Shown in pieces: positions 1-8,839 of a DNA stretch of 55,617 nucleotides. The notes beneath the pieces are model-generated. The model was not told where the DNA came from, searched no databases, and saw only the letters and a list, made by a program, of their open reading frames with translations. Every line of letters begins with the position of its first letter. The stretch's first letter is position 1. The DNA is from Vacuolonema iberomarrocanum LEGE 07170 (GTDB taxonomy: Bacteria > Cyanobacteriota > Cyanobacteriia > Elainellales > Elainellaceae): positions 1-55,617 of the forward strand of contig JADEXA010000050.1 in the NCBI GenBank assembly GCA_015207365.1, read 5' to 3'. The position numbers were made by a program, and so were the translations under genes.

Positions 1-1039
1 GTGGCGGCTCATCGTCGGGGGGCGGTGGCTGCAGGCTAGAGCGGGGCACAATCACCAGTTCCACCGCGCAGCGCAGATCCTCGGCATTGACTTCAGCCCG
101 TCCTTCCAGCGCTGCATGGGCTTTGGCCACCCGCACGGCAAACAGCTCGGCCCGATGCCCCTGCACGCCACCCCGTAGCGCTTCATTGACGAGATAGGCC
201 ACTTGCTCCGTACTAATCTGCACATCCTTCAGCCATTCCCGTGCCAGGATGATCTGGGTTTTCAGATTGTCCAAATCTTCGGCATAGAGTTGTAGAAATT
301 GCTTGGGCGACTCGGCATAGCCCGTAGCACGCTCCACGGCGGCAACCCGCTGATCTAGCCCCAGCACCGCATCCGCAGACAGGGCGATCGCAATGCGATC
401 GAGTAGGTGCGATCGCAAATCCCCTTCTTCGGGATTGTAAGTGGCAATCAGCAGCGGCTTGCAGGGATGCTGAAAGCTAATGCCTTCCCGCTCAATCCGG
501 TTGACGCCATCCGTCAACGTGGTGAGCAGCAGATTAGCAATCTGATCATCCAGCAGATTCACCTCATCCACATACATCACCCCCCGATGTGCCTCGGCCA
601 GCAAACCGGGTTGAAACACCGCCTCGCCACTTTTGATCGACTGCGCCACATCCACCGATCCCAGAAGTCGATCTTCGGTGACACCCAAAGGAACTTGGAT
701 AAAGGGAGCCGGAATCACCTGAGCGGGAATGCCATCGAGCCCACCTGCATCAGCGGCATCGGCGATGTCGGCCAAACGGGCACGGGTTTCGTCATCCCAC
801 TCCTCCGGATATGTGGGGTCGCAGTTGCAACAGGAGTCTTGAATCACTTCGATGGGTGGCAACAGTGTATGAATGGCACGTGCCATCACGGATTTTGCCG
901 TTCCCCGTCGCCCTGCAATCACAACCCCCCCCAGCCCCGGATCGACCGCTGCTAGGAGTAGCGCCAGCTTGATAGCGTCTTGCCCCACAACGGCGGTGAG
1001 GGGAAAGCTGATCGGGGTAGACGGGGCGATCGCAGTCAT
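1..1039 (-). CDS. chlD: Magnesium chelatase subunit D, N-terminal part
   Basis: This is the AAA+ D subunit of Mg-chelatase, which with ChlI and ChlH inserts Mg2+ into protoporphyrin IX at the first committed step of chlorophyll synthesis. Translation from the ATG at 1039 gives MTAIAPSTPISFPL followed by AVVGQDAIKLALLLAAVDPG, a P-loop-like GRRGTAKS, and an AAA core (VDEVNLLDD, then ATYNPEEG). At the left edge the reading frame enters a proline-rich stretch (SSLQPPPPDDEPP), the linker that in this family joins the AAA domain to a C-terminal integrin-I/vWA domain. That C-terminal half lies outside the window. GRRGTAKS and the polyproline linker favour ChlD over ChlI. The start codon is followed at once by a HIP1 octamer. 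Confidence 0.93.
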   Translation of the reverse strand, partial: MTAIAPSTPISFPLTAVVGQDAIKLALLLAAVDPGLGGVVIAGRRGTAKSVMARAIHTLLPPIEVIQDSCCNCDPTYPEEWDDETRARLADIADAADAGGLDGIPAQVIPAPFIQVPLGVTEDRLLGSVDVAQSIKSGEAVFQPGLLAEAHRGVMYVDEVNLLDDQIANLLLTTLTDGVNRIEREGISFQHPCKPLLIATYNPEEGDLRSHLLDRIAIALSADAVLGLDQRVAAVERATGYAESPKQFLQLYAEDLDNLKTQIILAREWLKDVQISTEQVAYLVNEALRGGVQGHRAELFAVRVAKAHAALEGRAEVNAEDLRCAVELVIVPRSSLQPPPPDDEPP

Positions 1040-1173
1040 ACAGCAATAAAAAATGAGCGAAAAAATGGGCTTGAAAGAATCATCAAACGCTTGAAAAACA
1101 AGGCATCCAGCTTTTTAGGATACCAGTTTGCTAGAACACACGGACACCTAAACAACAGAAATCCTCAAGCGCA

Positions 1174-2397
1174 TCACGAGCGCGCATCCTTGGGTTCCTC
1201 GATCATGGATTTGGCGATCGCCTGCAACGGTAAGCTTGGCGGGAATTTGCCATCGTCTTTGATTTGCTGAATCATCGTTTCGGGAACCGACACCCCAAGC
1301 TTCTGCGCCAATGCTCGAATGATGTCGCCCCGGTCAATCACTCCGGCTACGGCTCCTGCCGGGGTGAGCACGGTAATGCGCGAGAGCGTCAGGCGTTCTA
1401 GCTTATCGATGGCTTCCGTTAGCGCCGTTGATTCATTCACCGTTGGAATGTCGGAGAGGGGATGGGCGATCGATTGGAGGATTTGTCGATTCCACTCACT
1501 GCGCTCGATCTGCTGCAAGTCATCGGGCAAAATCTGCCCCCGATAACGCCCGTCTGACGCCGCAAAAAAGGTCGGGTAGCGTCCTTCCTCCCGCAGCAAA
1601 TAGTCTTCGGTGAAACGCTGGAGCGTCATACCCGCCTCGACCACTCGAAAATCTCGGGTCATGGCTTCCGCCGCCGATAGCTTAGACACCGCTTCTTGCA
1701 AATCGGCCACACGGCTGTAGCTGTTGGCGTTGTTGAGAATGAACCAGCCAATGAGGACGCTCCACAAGGCACCGCCACCCCCCGCCTGCAGGAAGAGAAA
1801 AATTCCAAGCGCAATGATGGACCAGCCCAGAGCCTTCCCGGCCAACGCCGCCCAGCGTAACCCTTTCAAACGACTTCCAGTAATCTTCCAGACCAATGCC
1901 TTGAGCACCTGTCCACCGTCTAGGGGCAACCCAGGCAGCATATTGAAAATCGCCAAAACACCATTGATAATAGCCAACTCCAGCACAACACTGTCATAGG
2001 GCTCAGGAATGGGCAAAACCTGCACCGCACCGCCTAACACAATACATAGCAAAAGACTTACGGTGGGACCCGCGATCGCCACCTGAAAGGCTTGCCACGG
2101 CGTTTTCGATTCCTGCTCGATAGAGGCCACGCCACCAAAGACGAAGAGGGTGATGGAGTTAACCTTAATGCCCTGCGAAAGCGCCGTCAGGCTATGTCCC
2201 AACTCATGCAGCAGCACCGAACCAAACAGCGACAAGGCCAAAATCAGCCCAGTAATCCAAGCGGCGGCTTCCGACAACCCGGCCGCCTGAAACCGCGCCG
2301 CGTTACTCAAGGTCACCAGCGCCAGAATCAGAAACCAGGAGGTGTCTAGCATCAAAGGGATGCCGAAAATCTTACCGACTTGCCAACCTGATCTCAT
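1174..2397 (-). CDS. Site-2-protease-like M50 metallopeptidase with CBS domains
   Basis: Predicted intramembrane zinc protease of 407 residues. The start MRSGWQVGKIFGIPLMLD at 2397 is preferred to upstream in-frame starts because it is where family similarity begins; the extra 65 upstream residues look non-coding. Hydrophobic segments surround the zinc motif HELGH, and a second motif, LPGLPLDGGQ, matches the family's third ligand site with Asp. The C-terminal third (from about residue 250) contains a CBS pair, seen in LTLSRITVLTPAGAVAGVIDRGDII, a presumed adenosine-ligand sensor. Membrane proteases of this type in cyanobacteria release anchored regulators, but the substrate here is unknown. 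It is transcribed towards chlD with a 134-bp gap, so it could be cotranscribed. Confidence 0.88.
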   Translation of the reverse strand: MRSGWQVGKIFGIPLMLDTSWFLILALVTLSNAARFQAAGLSEAAAWITGLILALSLFGSVLLHELGHSLTALSQGIKVNSITLFVFGGVASIEQESKTPWQAFQVAIAGPTVSLLLCIVLGGAVQVLPIPEPYDSVVLELAIINGVLAIFNMLPGLPLDGGQVLKALVWKITGSRLKGLRWAALAGKALGWSIIALGIFLFLQAGGGGALWSVLIGWFILNNANSYSRVADLQEAVSKLSAAEAMTRDFRVVEAGMTLQRFTEDYLLREEGRYPTFFAASDGRYRGQILPDDLQQIERSEWNRQILQSIAHPLSDIPTVNESTALTEAIDKLERLTLSRITVLTPAGAVAGVIDRGDIIRALAQKLGVSVPETMIQQIKDDGKFPPSLPLQAIAKSMIEEPKDARS

Positions 2398-2813
2398 ATA
2401 CCAATTCTTAGGAGAGGGTGAAGAACCGAACAAAAAGCGATAAATGGATTCACAAAACCAATGCCGAGGACTGACAGCATGACGCCCTATGCGAGACCTC
2501 GTTGAGACGAACGACAGACACCACGCTAAAAGAGACAAACTGACGGACGAATCCAACCTGACGCCAATCACTGTCGATCCCGTGCGAATCATTCAACCCA
2601 TAACGTCAGCTAGTGGGAATAAATGTCTGGGGTGCAAATGCAAAGCCCCGACTAGACGCACACAGATTTGATCTTAATTCCTTTTTGTTGTTGATGGGGA
2701 GTAACCCTGTGCGAGAAAACCGTCAGTGAGGTTTCGATTATCCTCCCTTACCTGCTCTCACTTCTCAATCAGCCGAAGAACCGCTTTCAATTCGTCAATC
2801 ATTGACTGTCACA

Positions 2814-2902
2814 GGACTTACGCAGAACTTGCGCAATCCTGAGTAAATTCGTTGATTTTGTGGCCGCGACGCGGCCACAAAATCAACAAAATGCGTAAAT
2901 CC
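2814..2902. repeat. Family A palindromic element, copy 1
   Basis: The left end GGACTTACGCA and right end TGCGTAAATCC are imperfect inverted termini. The core is a long hairpin, GTTGATTTTGTGGCC, loop GCGACGC, GGCCACAAAATCAAC. Other copies are at 7021-7109 and 23095-23161. No coding capacity. It looks like a MITE whose helper transposase is not in the window. Confidence 0.85.
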
Positions 2903-2915
2903 AGTGTCATTAATC

Positions 2916-2949
2916 GAAGGGGTGATGTGCGATCGCACATCACCCCTTC
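2916..2949. terminator. HIP1-centred 34-bp palindrome downstream of psaK
   Basis: A perfect inverted repeat (GAAGGGGTGATG, centre TGCGATCGCA, CATCACCCCTTC) lies 48 bp beyond the psaK stop. The centre is a HIP1 octamer. There is no clear T-run on the psaK strand, so termination is inferred from position and stem strength only. Confidence 0.5.
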
Positions 2950-2997
2950 TAGTGTTTCAGCGTCACAATGTTGTGATCCAAGCCAGTGCTATTGGCG

Positions 2998-3267
2998 CTA
3001 GATCACACCCGCATTGGACAACCCCAGGATCAGCCCTGCACCCAGAACATGACCAAGGCTTGCCGTTGCCAGCAATTCAGGCACACCAAATCCGGTAAAC
3101 ATTGCCGGAAGTCCTACAGGGAGACTAGGACCCTGGCCTTTTTGCTGAATGGCGTAGTAGCCAATGGCAACGGAAAACAAGTTTGCCGCAATCATAACGA
3201 TGGCCGTGTTGATTGACCAAGGCGACGTCTTTGCCACCACGAGCAAGGTATCGAAATATTGAATCAA
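2998..3267 (-). CDS. psaK: Photosystem I subunit PsaK
   Basis: Small thylakoid membrane subunit of photosystem I, 89 residues, the usual mature size. Two hydrophobic helices (about residues 20-42 and 60-86) flank a polar loop GPSLPVG. The second helix has the family signature GFGVPELLATASLGHVLGAG followed by LILGLSNAG. PsaK sits at the edge of the PSI trimer and takes part in antenna coupling and state transitions. It is monocistronic in this window, with a strong palindrome after the stop. Some cyanobacteria carry two psaK genes, one light-responsive; which type this is cannot be decided here. Confidence 0.93.
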   Translation of the reverse strand: MIQYFDTLLVVAKTSPWSINTAIVMIAANLFSVAIGYYAIQQKGQGPSLPVGLPAMFTGFGVPELLATASLGHVLGAGLILGLSNAGVI

Positions 3268-3554
3268 CGGTTTTCTCCTTACCTTCGTTTAAAGGGATTG
3301 ATGAATTGGGTGATTGTATATGTCGCCAATAGACAGCCGGGGTACCCCCGACTACAATGCCAGGATAAAAGCCCCGATTCATCTCCAAATTGGAATGAGC
3401 CGTGCCCTATCCTCGCCACTATTGCGCGAACGAATAAGTGCTTACGACAAGAAAGAATGCCGGAGACAGGACTCAGGGGCAAGATTTTGTTTGAAGAATT
3501 AACAACTTGCGACGGCAACGCAACAAAACGCAGCATTCTAGGCAATATTACTTA

Positions 3555-4205
3555 ATGATTCAGGTCAAGATTTGCGGTATCACCCGCGCGGAACAAGGGC
3601 AGGCGATCGCCCGAATGGGGGCCACAGCTCTGGGGTTCATCTGTGTGGCGCGATCGCCCCGCTATATCACAGCAGAAGCCATTCGGGCGATCGTCCCTCA
3701 CCTGCCGGAAGCGGTGGAACGGGTCGGGGTATTCGTCAACGCCACTCCCGCTGAGTTGGTGCAGTGGGTCAAGGTTTCAGGGCTCACGGCGGTGCAACTG
3801 CATGGAGACGAATCACCGCAAACCTGTCGCGACTTGCGGGAGGCATTACCTGGCATCAAGCTAATCAAAGCCTTTCGTGTGAAGCATCCCAATGTTCTCG
3901 CCCAAACCGACGCCTATACAGCATGGGTCGATGCGTTGCTATTGGATGCCTATCACCCCACCCAACAGGGGGGGACAGGTCAGACCCTAGACTGGGAGAC
4001 CTTACAGTCGTTTCGCCCGGCTGTCCCCTGGTTTTTGGCCGGAGGGCTCACCCCAGCGAATGTGCGGGAGGCGATCGCCCTTACCCACCCGGATGGCATC
4101 GATCTTTCCAGTGGTGTGGAGCAAGCCCCCGGCATCAAAGATTTGCAAAAGGTCGAACACCTCTTTGCCCAACTTCAAACCATTATGCCGACGCCGCTAC
4201 CATGA
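3555..4205 (+). CDS. trpF: Phosphoribosylanthranilate isomerase
   Basis: Converts N-(5-phosphoribosyl)anthranilate to CdRP in tryptophan synthesis. 216 residues from the ATG at 3555; the frame is open further upstream, but the TIM-barrel starts at MIQVKICGITR, which holds the catalytic Cys (KICG). Other hallmarks are VQLHGDE, DALLLDAYHPTQQGGTGQ (with catalytic Asp) and the phosphate-binding LAGGLTPANV. Its stop TGA overlaps the start of the next gene in an ATGA, so the two are probably translationally coupled. Standalone trpF far from other trp genes is normal in cyanobacteria. Confidence 0.95.
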   Translation: MIQVKICGITRAEQGQAIARMGATALGFICVARSPRYITAEAIRAIVPHLPEAVERVGVFVNATPAELVQWVKVSGLTAVQLHGDESPQTCRDLREALPGIKLIKAFRVKHPNVLAQTDAYTAWVDALLLDAYHPTQQGGTGQTLDWETLQSFRPAVPWFLAGGLTPANVREAIALTHPDGIDLSSGVEQAPGIKDLQKVEHLFAQLQTIMPTPLP

Positions 4206-4729
4206 CTCCTGCGCCCTCTGCCCCTAAATACACCCTTGCCGCCATCAACCAGATGAACCAATCGCAGTTTGTGGCAGCATTTGGTGAGCTGTTTGAGCAA
4301 ACCCCAGCGATCGCCCGTCAAGTCTGGCATCTGCGCCCCTTCACCTCAGCTCACACCCTCTATGAGCAGATCATGCATGTCGTGCGCGTTCTCTCTACTG
4401 ACGATCAACTCGCCCTGATTCGCGCTCACCCCGACCTGGGTAGTAAGACCCAGATGGCCGATGCCTCCGTGCAGGAGCAAGCAGGCGTCGGGCTCGATCG
4501 CCTCACGGCTGCAGAGTACGAGCGGTTCCACCAGCTCAATAGCGCGTACAAAGAAACCTTCGGCTTTCCCTTCATCATTGCCGTCCGCCATCACACCAAA
4601 GCTTCCATCCTCCAGGCATTCGAGGAACGACTCCAGCATGATGCCGCAACGGAGCGCGATCGCGCCCTGGCAGAAATTCTAGAAATTGTGCGGCTGCGGT
4701 TGCGCGATCGCCTGGTCGATGCGCCATGA
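4202..4729 (+). CDS. uraD: OHCU decarboxylase (uric acid catabolism)
   Basis: Predicted 2-oxo-4-hydroxy-4-carboxy-5-ureidoimidazoline decarboxylase, which produces S-allantoin from the urate oxidation product. 175 residues, the normal family length. Recognisable features are the N-terminal LAAINQMNQSQFVAAFGELF, the motif HPDLGSK, and the FGFPFIIAVR segment near residue 122. It begins inside the trpF stop codon (ATGA), which fixes the start. The partner steps (urate oxidase or xanthine dehydrogenase, HIU hydrolase) are not in the window. Coupling of a purine-catabolism gene to a tryptophan gene has no obvious metabolic reason. Confidence 0.88.
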   Translation: MTPAPSAPKYTLAAINQMNQSQFVAAFGELFEQTPAIARQVWHLRPFTSAHTLYEQIMHVVRVLSTDDQLALIRAHPDLGSKTQMADASVQEQAGVGLDRLTAAEYERFHQLNSAYKETFGFPFIIAVRHHTKASILQAFEERLQHDAATERDRALAEILEIVRLRLRDRLVDAP

Positions 4730-5199
4730 ACGCCCCCTTTGGGGATTAGCCGTTGGCTATCGCGAGATGATCAGAGCCTTGCTCTTTCTAACAGATCCCT
4801 TGAGTGATTGTTCAGCTATCTTTTGTTCACTCACGCTCATATTTCCTATACCAATTCGCTAAGAATCCACTACAGATAATTTTTTGAAAGCCTTGCACTG
4901 CGCGGCTTTCAAAAAATTATCTGGTTTTGGTTTTGGTTGAATGGGTATTAACCCAGGCTCACGTCAATCGATGCGCCCACAACATCTCCAGAGTGGAACA
5001 TCTACACTGCTTTAGCGTCTTTTTTATTGAGAGTAGGCATTGCCCATTTGGGCTGAAGCAGGATACGCCCCCCAACATTTTGTTTCTCGCTGGGCTGACA
5101 AGCGTTTCTCGCTTTATAGAATCAAAGTAAGCGTCGCCCACCCAAACGCTTTTCCTGACTCCCCATCGAATTCATCATCTTGTTTTCCGGAGGTCTGCC
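4730..5199. other. Intergenic region with family B element
   Basis: Contains one complete family B palindromic element (4848-4949) and the leader of the following gene with a GGAGGT ribosome site at about 5190. No other gene is supported. Confidence 0.6.
4848..4949. repeat. Family B palindromic element, copy 1
   Basis: A 102-bp element with inverted ends ATACCAATT / AATGGGTATT (one mismatch) and a core ACAGATAATTTTTTGA, stem, TCAAAAAATTATCTG. Copies of the same length occur at 13875-13976 (inverted orientation) and 54532-54633, with a degenerate one inside an LRR gene at about 45906-46002. Typical MITE architecture, non-coding. Confidence 0.88.
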
Positions 5200-5769
5200 A
5201 TGAAGTGGCATCTTTTGCTAGCGGTTTCGGCGCTATTCTGCGTCTCGGCGTTCCCTACTGAGGCTCAGGGCGCTTCGCTCACACCAAGCGAAACAACGGA
5301 AAAAGCCTCTCTCGTAGACACCTCTCCCACAGACAATCGCCTCAAAGACGAGTGGGATGACTGGGATGAATCCATTGATGATGATTGGATTCGCGAGCGT
5401 GACCGCGACCGAGATGATGACCGCGATCGTGACCACGATCGGGACTACCGCGATCGCGATGATTTCGATGGCATTGACGACCGGCGCGGTCGCGATCGGC
5501 GAGATTCGTGGGATGACTGGGACGACGATGACTGGGATGACTATCGCGACGACCGCGATCGCCGCCACCACCGCCGCCACCGCGATCGCGACGACTATTA
5601 CTATCGCGACGACCGCTATTACTACTATCGCGATGGCCGCCATGATGGCTGGGAATACTATGAGGGTTGGAGTGATGACGATGGTTGGGGCGATCGCCGC
5701 ATCTACCGCCGACATGAATCCAACGACGGGTTCAATTTCATCCTCCGCATCCTCGACAACCTGGACTAA
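5200..5769 (+). CDS. Exported Asp/Arg-rich low-complexity protein
   Basis: 189 residues, not assigned to a known family. The start ATG at 5200 follows a strong GGAGGT. Residues 1-24 form a signal peptide ending near TEAQGA, so the product is likely periplasmic or lumenal. Residues 45-170 are almost only D, R, W, Y, H and G, with recurrent RDRD, DDWDD and DDRYYYYRD. The repetitive part is largely written with CGCGATCGC, so the protein repeat follows a run of HIP1-like DNA. Such alternating-charge chains are often disordered or polyion- or metal-binding; this is inference. Long open frames on the opposite strand are mirror images of the repeat and were not called. Confidence 0.75.
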   Translation: MKWHLLLAVSALFCVSAFPTEAQGASLTPSETTEKASLVDTSPTDNRLKDEWDDWDESIDDDWIRERDRDRDDDRDRDHDRDYRDRDDFDGIDDRRGRDRRDSWDDWDDDDWDDYRDDRDRRHHRRHRDRDDYYYRDDRYYYYRDGRHDGWEYYEGWSDDDGWGDRRIYRRHESNDGFNFILRILDNLD

Positions 5770-5861
5770 TATCAAATCCGGTTGAAGAACCCCTAGCAAT
5801 AGCGTCGGATGGGTTCTGCTAATCCACGACTCCAGCCCAGAACAAGAACCCTCTAACGGCG

Positions 5862-6686
5862 CTAATTTTGGCTCTGTTGCAGCAAGTGGACATCCTGCTG
5901 AGGGTAGGGAATGCTAATGCCTTCAGCATCCATGCGAATCTTGAGGGTTTCGTACAAAGCAAAGAAGACATCCCAGTAGTCTGCGGTCTGCACCCAAGGG
6001 CGCACCGCAAAATTCACGCTGCTGTCCGCCAGTTCCAACACGCCGACCATAGGAGCCGGGTCTTTGAGAACGCGTGGATCCTTGTTGAGGACATCTAAAA
6101 TGGCTTGCTTCACCTGATCAAGGTTGTCGTCGTAGCTGACCCCCAACACCATATCGATACGGCGCGTGTCGTTGGCCGAAAAGTTAGTAATCGTGTCACT
6201 GTTGAGCTTGCCATTGGGGACAATCACTCGGCGGTTATCCGGGGTATCTAGCGTCGTCGTGAAGAGGCTGATGGCCTGAACAAGCCCTGCAGTACCACCG
6301 CCTTCGATATAATCTCCGACCTTGAACGGACGAAAGATGAGCATCAAGACTCCGGCAGCAAAGTTTTCCAATGATCCTTGCAACGCTAGGCCGATCGCCA
6401 ACCCCGCTGCCCCCAGTACCGCAATAAAGGATGCCGTCTGAATCCCAATACGGTTGAGCGCTGCAATGATAACAAAGGCAAGAATTGCGTAGTAAACGAG
6501 GGTCGAAACGAAGGCCACCAGCATGGAGTCGAGCCCTCGACGGCTGAGCAATCGTTTGACAAAGCGCGAGATAACCTTTGCAACCCAGCTACCGATGATA
6601 AAGATGGCGATCGCCGCCAGTATACTCAAACCAAACTGAGCCAAGACAGCCCAGATCGTTTCCATAATTTGCTCAAACTCTGCCAT
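5862..6686 (-). CDS. mscS: Small-conductance mechanosensitive channel (MscS family)
   Basis: 274 residues, close to E. coli MscS length. Three transmembrane segments lie at about residues 15-40, 60-85 and 88-118. The pore helix AVLGAAGLAIGLALQGSLEN has the Ala/Gly packing of TM3, followed by the Sm-like beta domain (FKVGDYIEGGGTAGLVQAIS, then RRVIVPNGKLNSDTITNFS) and a C-terminal alpha/beta cage. It opens under membrane tension to release solutes on hypo-osmotic shock. Monocistronic; cyanobacteria usually have several paralogues. Confidence 0.93.
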   Translation of the reverse strand: MAEFEQIMETIWAVLAQFGLSILAAIAIFIIGSWVAKVISRFVKRLLSRRGLDSMLVAFVSTLVYYAILAFVIIAALNRIGIQTASFIAVLGAAGLAIGLALQGSLENFAAGVLMLIFRPFKVGDYIEGGGTAGLVQAISLFTTTLDTPDNRRVIVPNGKLNSDTITNFSANDTRRIDMVLGVSYDDNLDQVKQAILDVLNKDPRVLKDPAPMVGVLELADSSVNFAVRPWVQTADYWDVFFALYETLKIRMDAEGISIPYPQQDVHLLQQSQN

Positions 6687-7160
6687 AACCTATTCCTTTC
6701 GAGGGTTGGACTGACCTGTGTGCAATAGCAATGCGCAACCACAGGCAGTGTTGAAAAATACGCGGGGGTTAAGCGTCGTGATGGACAAGCCCCGTGGGGG
6801 TTTATCACAGAGGATTTGTCACAATGGAGCGTTGACAAAATCTGGGGAAAACCTGATGTTGACCGAACTCTGGATCCGCCTGGGTAAAGTGAGTATCAGC
6901 TCAACCGCTGGCCAATGCTCCTACCGAGCAATTTCTACAAGAAATTAAGCCAAATTTTTGCGGAATTCAAGTTCGCGAACGACGTTTGCCAGAAATTTCT
7001 CTATTTCTTTATCTCTACTAGGACTTACGCAGTTTGTTGATGGTGTGGGCGCGACGCACCCACACCATCAACGAATTCAGGCAGGCTTACGCACGGTTTG
7101 CGTCAGTCCTGTCTATCAATACGGCAACCGACTCGATGCCGCGAGGATCAGCCTTCAGCG
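6687..7160. other. Intergenic region between mscS and pyk
   Basis: Holds a family A element (7021-7109). Just before it, 6930-7020 contains a plus-strand frame ending at TAG 7018-7020 (...VRERRLPEISLFLYLY) that may be a tail of a decayed gene, but no start or family can be named. Confidence 0.4.
7021..7109. repeat. Family A palindromic element, copy 2
   Basis: Ends GGACTTACGCA and TGCGTCAGTCC. The hairpin is GTTGATGGTGTGGGC, loop GCGACGC, then ACCCACACCATCAAC. Compared with copies 1 and 3 the stem has TTTTGTGGCC replaced by GGTGTGGGC on one side and the matching change on the other, while the loop GCGACGC is unchanged. Confidence 0.85.
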
Positions 7161-8579
7161 TTATGAAACCTGGTGCAGCTTGAGGAAGTTTGTGCCCCCT
7201 GCCGCTGCCATCGGAATACCGCCCATAACCAAAATGCGATCGCCCGTTTCTGCAAAATTCCGTTCCTTCAGGTATTTCTCCGCCTTCACCAGCGCATCTT
7301 CAAAATTCGCTTCCAACCGATCGACCAGAATCGGGCGCACCCCCCATACCAGGTTCAGGCGGTGATAGACCTCTATCCGAGCCGTCAGTGCTACCACCAT
7401 TGCCTTGGGACGCTCCGCCGCCGCTAGCATTGCCGAGTAGCCGGATGTCGTGAAGGCAACAATACACCGCAAATCGAGAATGTCATCAATGACATTCAGC
7501 GCCTCGCTAATGGAATGGGTTTCGTCATTCATGTGCGGTGGGAAATTCATAAACGTAACCGACTTCTCCACCTCCTGCGCAATGCGACCCATCATCCCCA
7601 CAGCCTGCACCGGGTAGGTGCCGACGGCTGACTCTCCCGACAACATCACCGCATCGGTGCCATCCACGATCGCATTGGCCACATCACTCGCCTCCGCGCG
7701 GGTCGGGCGAGGATTTTGAATCATGCTCTCCAACATCTGCGTGGCTGTGATCACGGGTATTCCCCGCTCATTGCACCGCCGAATAATGTGTTTCTGCACC
7801 ATCGGCACGCGCTCTGGGCTCACCTCTACCCCCATATCCCCCCGCGCCACCATAATGCCGTCGCAGGCATCCAGAATATCCTCTAGATTTTTAATAGCCT
7901 GGGGCTTCTCAATTTTCGCAATTACCGGATTGTCAGCCTTGTGATCGGCCAAGCGTTGCTTCAGTTTCTGCACATCCTCTCCTTCGCGCACAAAGCTTAG
8001 GGAAATCCAGTCCACCCCCTGGGACAATCCAAACTCTAAATCGGCAATATCTTTCTCCGTCATCGACGGCAGTTGCAAGTTCAGGCTGGGCAAGTTCACA
8101 CCCTTGCGGCTCTTGAGTTTGCCCCCTTTGACCACCACGGTACGAACCGCATCGCCTTCGACCGCCGTCACTTTTAGCTCCAGCAGCCCATCATCCAGCA
8201 AAATTTGGGTGCCCGGTTCGGCTTCCTCTGCCAAGTGGGGATAGTCAATAGAAGCCGTGTCTGGTTCTTGCTGGTACTTGTGCTCTGGCAACAGCGTCAG
8301 ATGTCCCCCATTAGTGAGGGCGATCGCCCCATCCGGCAATTCGCCGACCCGAATCTTTGGCCCCTGCAAGTCTTGCAACAGCGTAATGGGTGCATCCATT
8401 TCTCGCGACACCCGACGCAGCGTTGCGATGGTGTTGGCATGATCCTCATAGCTGCCATGGGAAAAGTTGAGCCGCGCAACACTCATCCCCGCCAGCACCA
8501 TTTCTCGAATCACTTCTGGAGAATGGCTAGCAGGCCCAATGGTGGCCACGATCTTCGTGCGGGGAGAGGTTGTATTCAT
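7161..8579 (-). CDS. pyk: Pyruvate kinase
   Basis: Transfers phosphate from phosphoenolpyruvate to ADP, the last step of glycolysis. 472 residues, the minimal length of the family without the extra C-terminal PEP-utiliser domain found in many cyanobacterial and Bacillus enzymes. Motifs in order: TKIVATIGPASHS, ARLNFSHGSYEDH, LQDLQGPKIRVG, the catalytic Lys segment VIAKIEKPQAI, ARGDMGVEV, ATQMLESMIQNPRPTRAEA with SDVANAI, and LSGESAVGTYP. The B domain lies at about residues 75-170. Upstream (8580-8690) is its promoter region. Cyanobacteria often have two pyk genes that differ in effector response; this one is not assigned. Confidence 0.96.
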   Translation of the reverse strand: MNTTSPRTKIVATIGPASHSPEVIREMVLAGMSVARLNFSHGSYEDHANTIATLRRVSREMDAPITLLQDLQGPKIRVGELPDGAIALTNGGHLTLLPEHKYQQEPDTASIDYPHLAEEAEPGTQILLDDGLLELKVTAVEGDAVRTVVVKGGKLKSRKGVNLPSLNLQLPSMTEKDIADLEFGLSQGVDWISLSFVREGEDVQKLKQRLADHKADNPVIAKIEKPQAIKNLEDILDACDGIMVARGDMGVEVSPERVPMVQKHIIRRCNERGIPVITATQMLESMIQNPRPTRAEASDVANAIVDGTDAVMLSGESAVGTYPVQAVGMMGRIAQEVEKSVTFMNFPPHMNDETHSISEALNVIDDILDLRCIVAFTTSGYSAMLAAAERPKAMVVALTARIEVYHRLNLVWGVRPILVDRLEANFEDALVKAEKYLKERNFAETGDRILVMGGIPMAAAGGTNFLKLHQVS

Positions 8580-8734
8580 GCGATGTCTTTAGCTCAAAGG
8601 ACGGTTTCATTCTAGGGAGTGTTTTCAGTTTGAGATGTGCTGAAGACAACGACCGGTCGTTTTAGAGAAATTCTTAGGGATTTGTCAAGATGTTGGCCGT
8701 AATTTGGCCGCAGCAGTTTGACGAAAAGCCCTCA

Positions 8735-8776
8735 GCAAAAAAATCCCCGACTTCTAGCTTGAGAAATCGGGGAATC
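8735..8776 (-). terminator. Rho-independent terminator of the pirin gene
   Basis: On the minus strand ATTCCCCGATTTCTC pairs, with a wobble, with GAAGTCGGGGAT and is followed by TTTTTTT. It sits about 64 bp after the pirin stop and points the right way. Confidence 0.7.
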
Positions 8777-8839
8777 AGTGTCAAAGAACGTTCGCGAGGG
8801 AGTCCTTACACGCAGGGCTTACCAGCAGACTCGCTGGGA

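Larger units (their letters stand above)
2398..2997. other. Intergenic region between M50 protease and psaK
   Basis: No convincing gene is seen. It holds a family A palindromic element (2814-2902) and a 34-bp perfect palindrome (2916-2949). Short open frames here lack family features. Confidence 0.6.

Noticed and set aside
407..1270. Plus-strand frames over chlD
   Set aside because: They are shadows of the minus-strand ChlD frame, which is open over the whole interval with clear motifs.
5233..5799. 188-residue minus-strand frame rich in Val, Ile and Ala opposite the Asp/Arg-rich gene
   Set aside because: It is the complement of GATCGC-type codons; no ribosome site or sensible protein pattern, whereas the plus frame has a signal peptide and GGAGGT.
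6718..7020. Possible small gene or gene relic before family A copy 2
   Set aside because: No start, frame changes needed, and no recognisable family; kept only as a remark for the gap.
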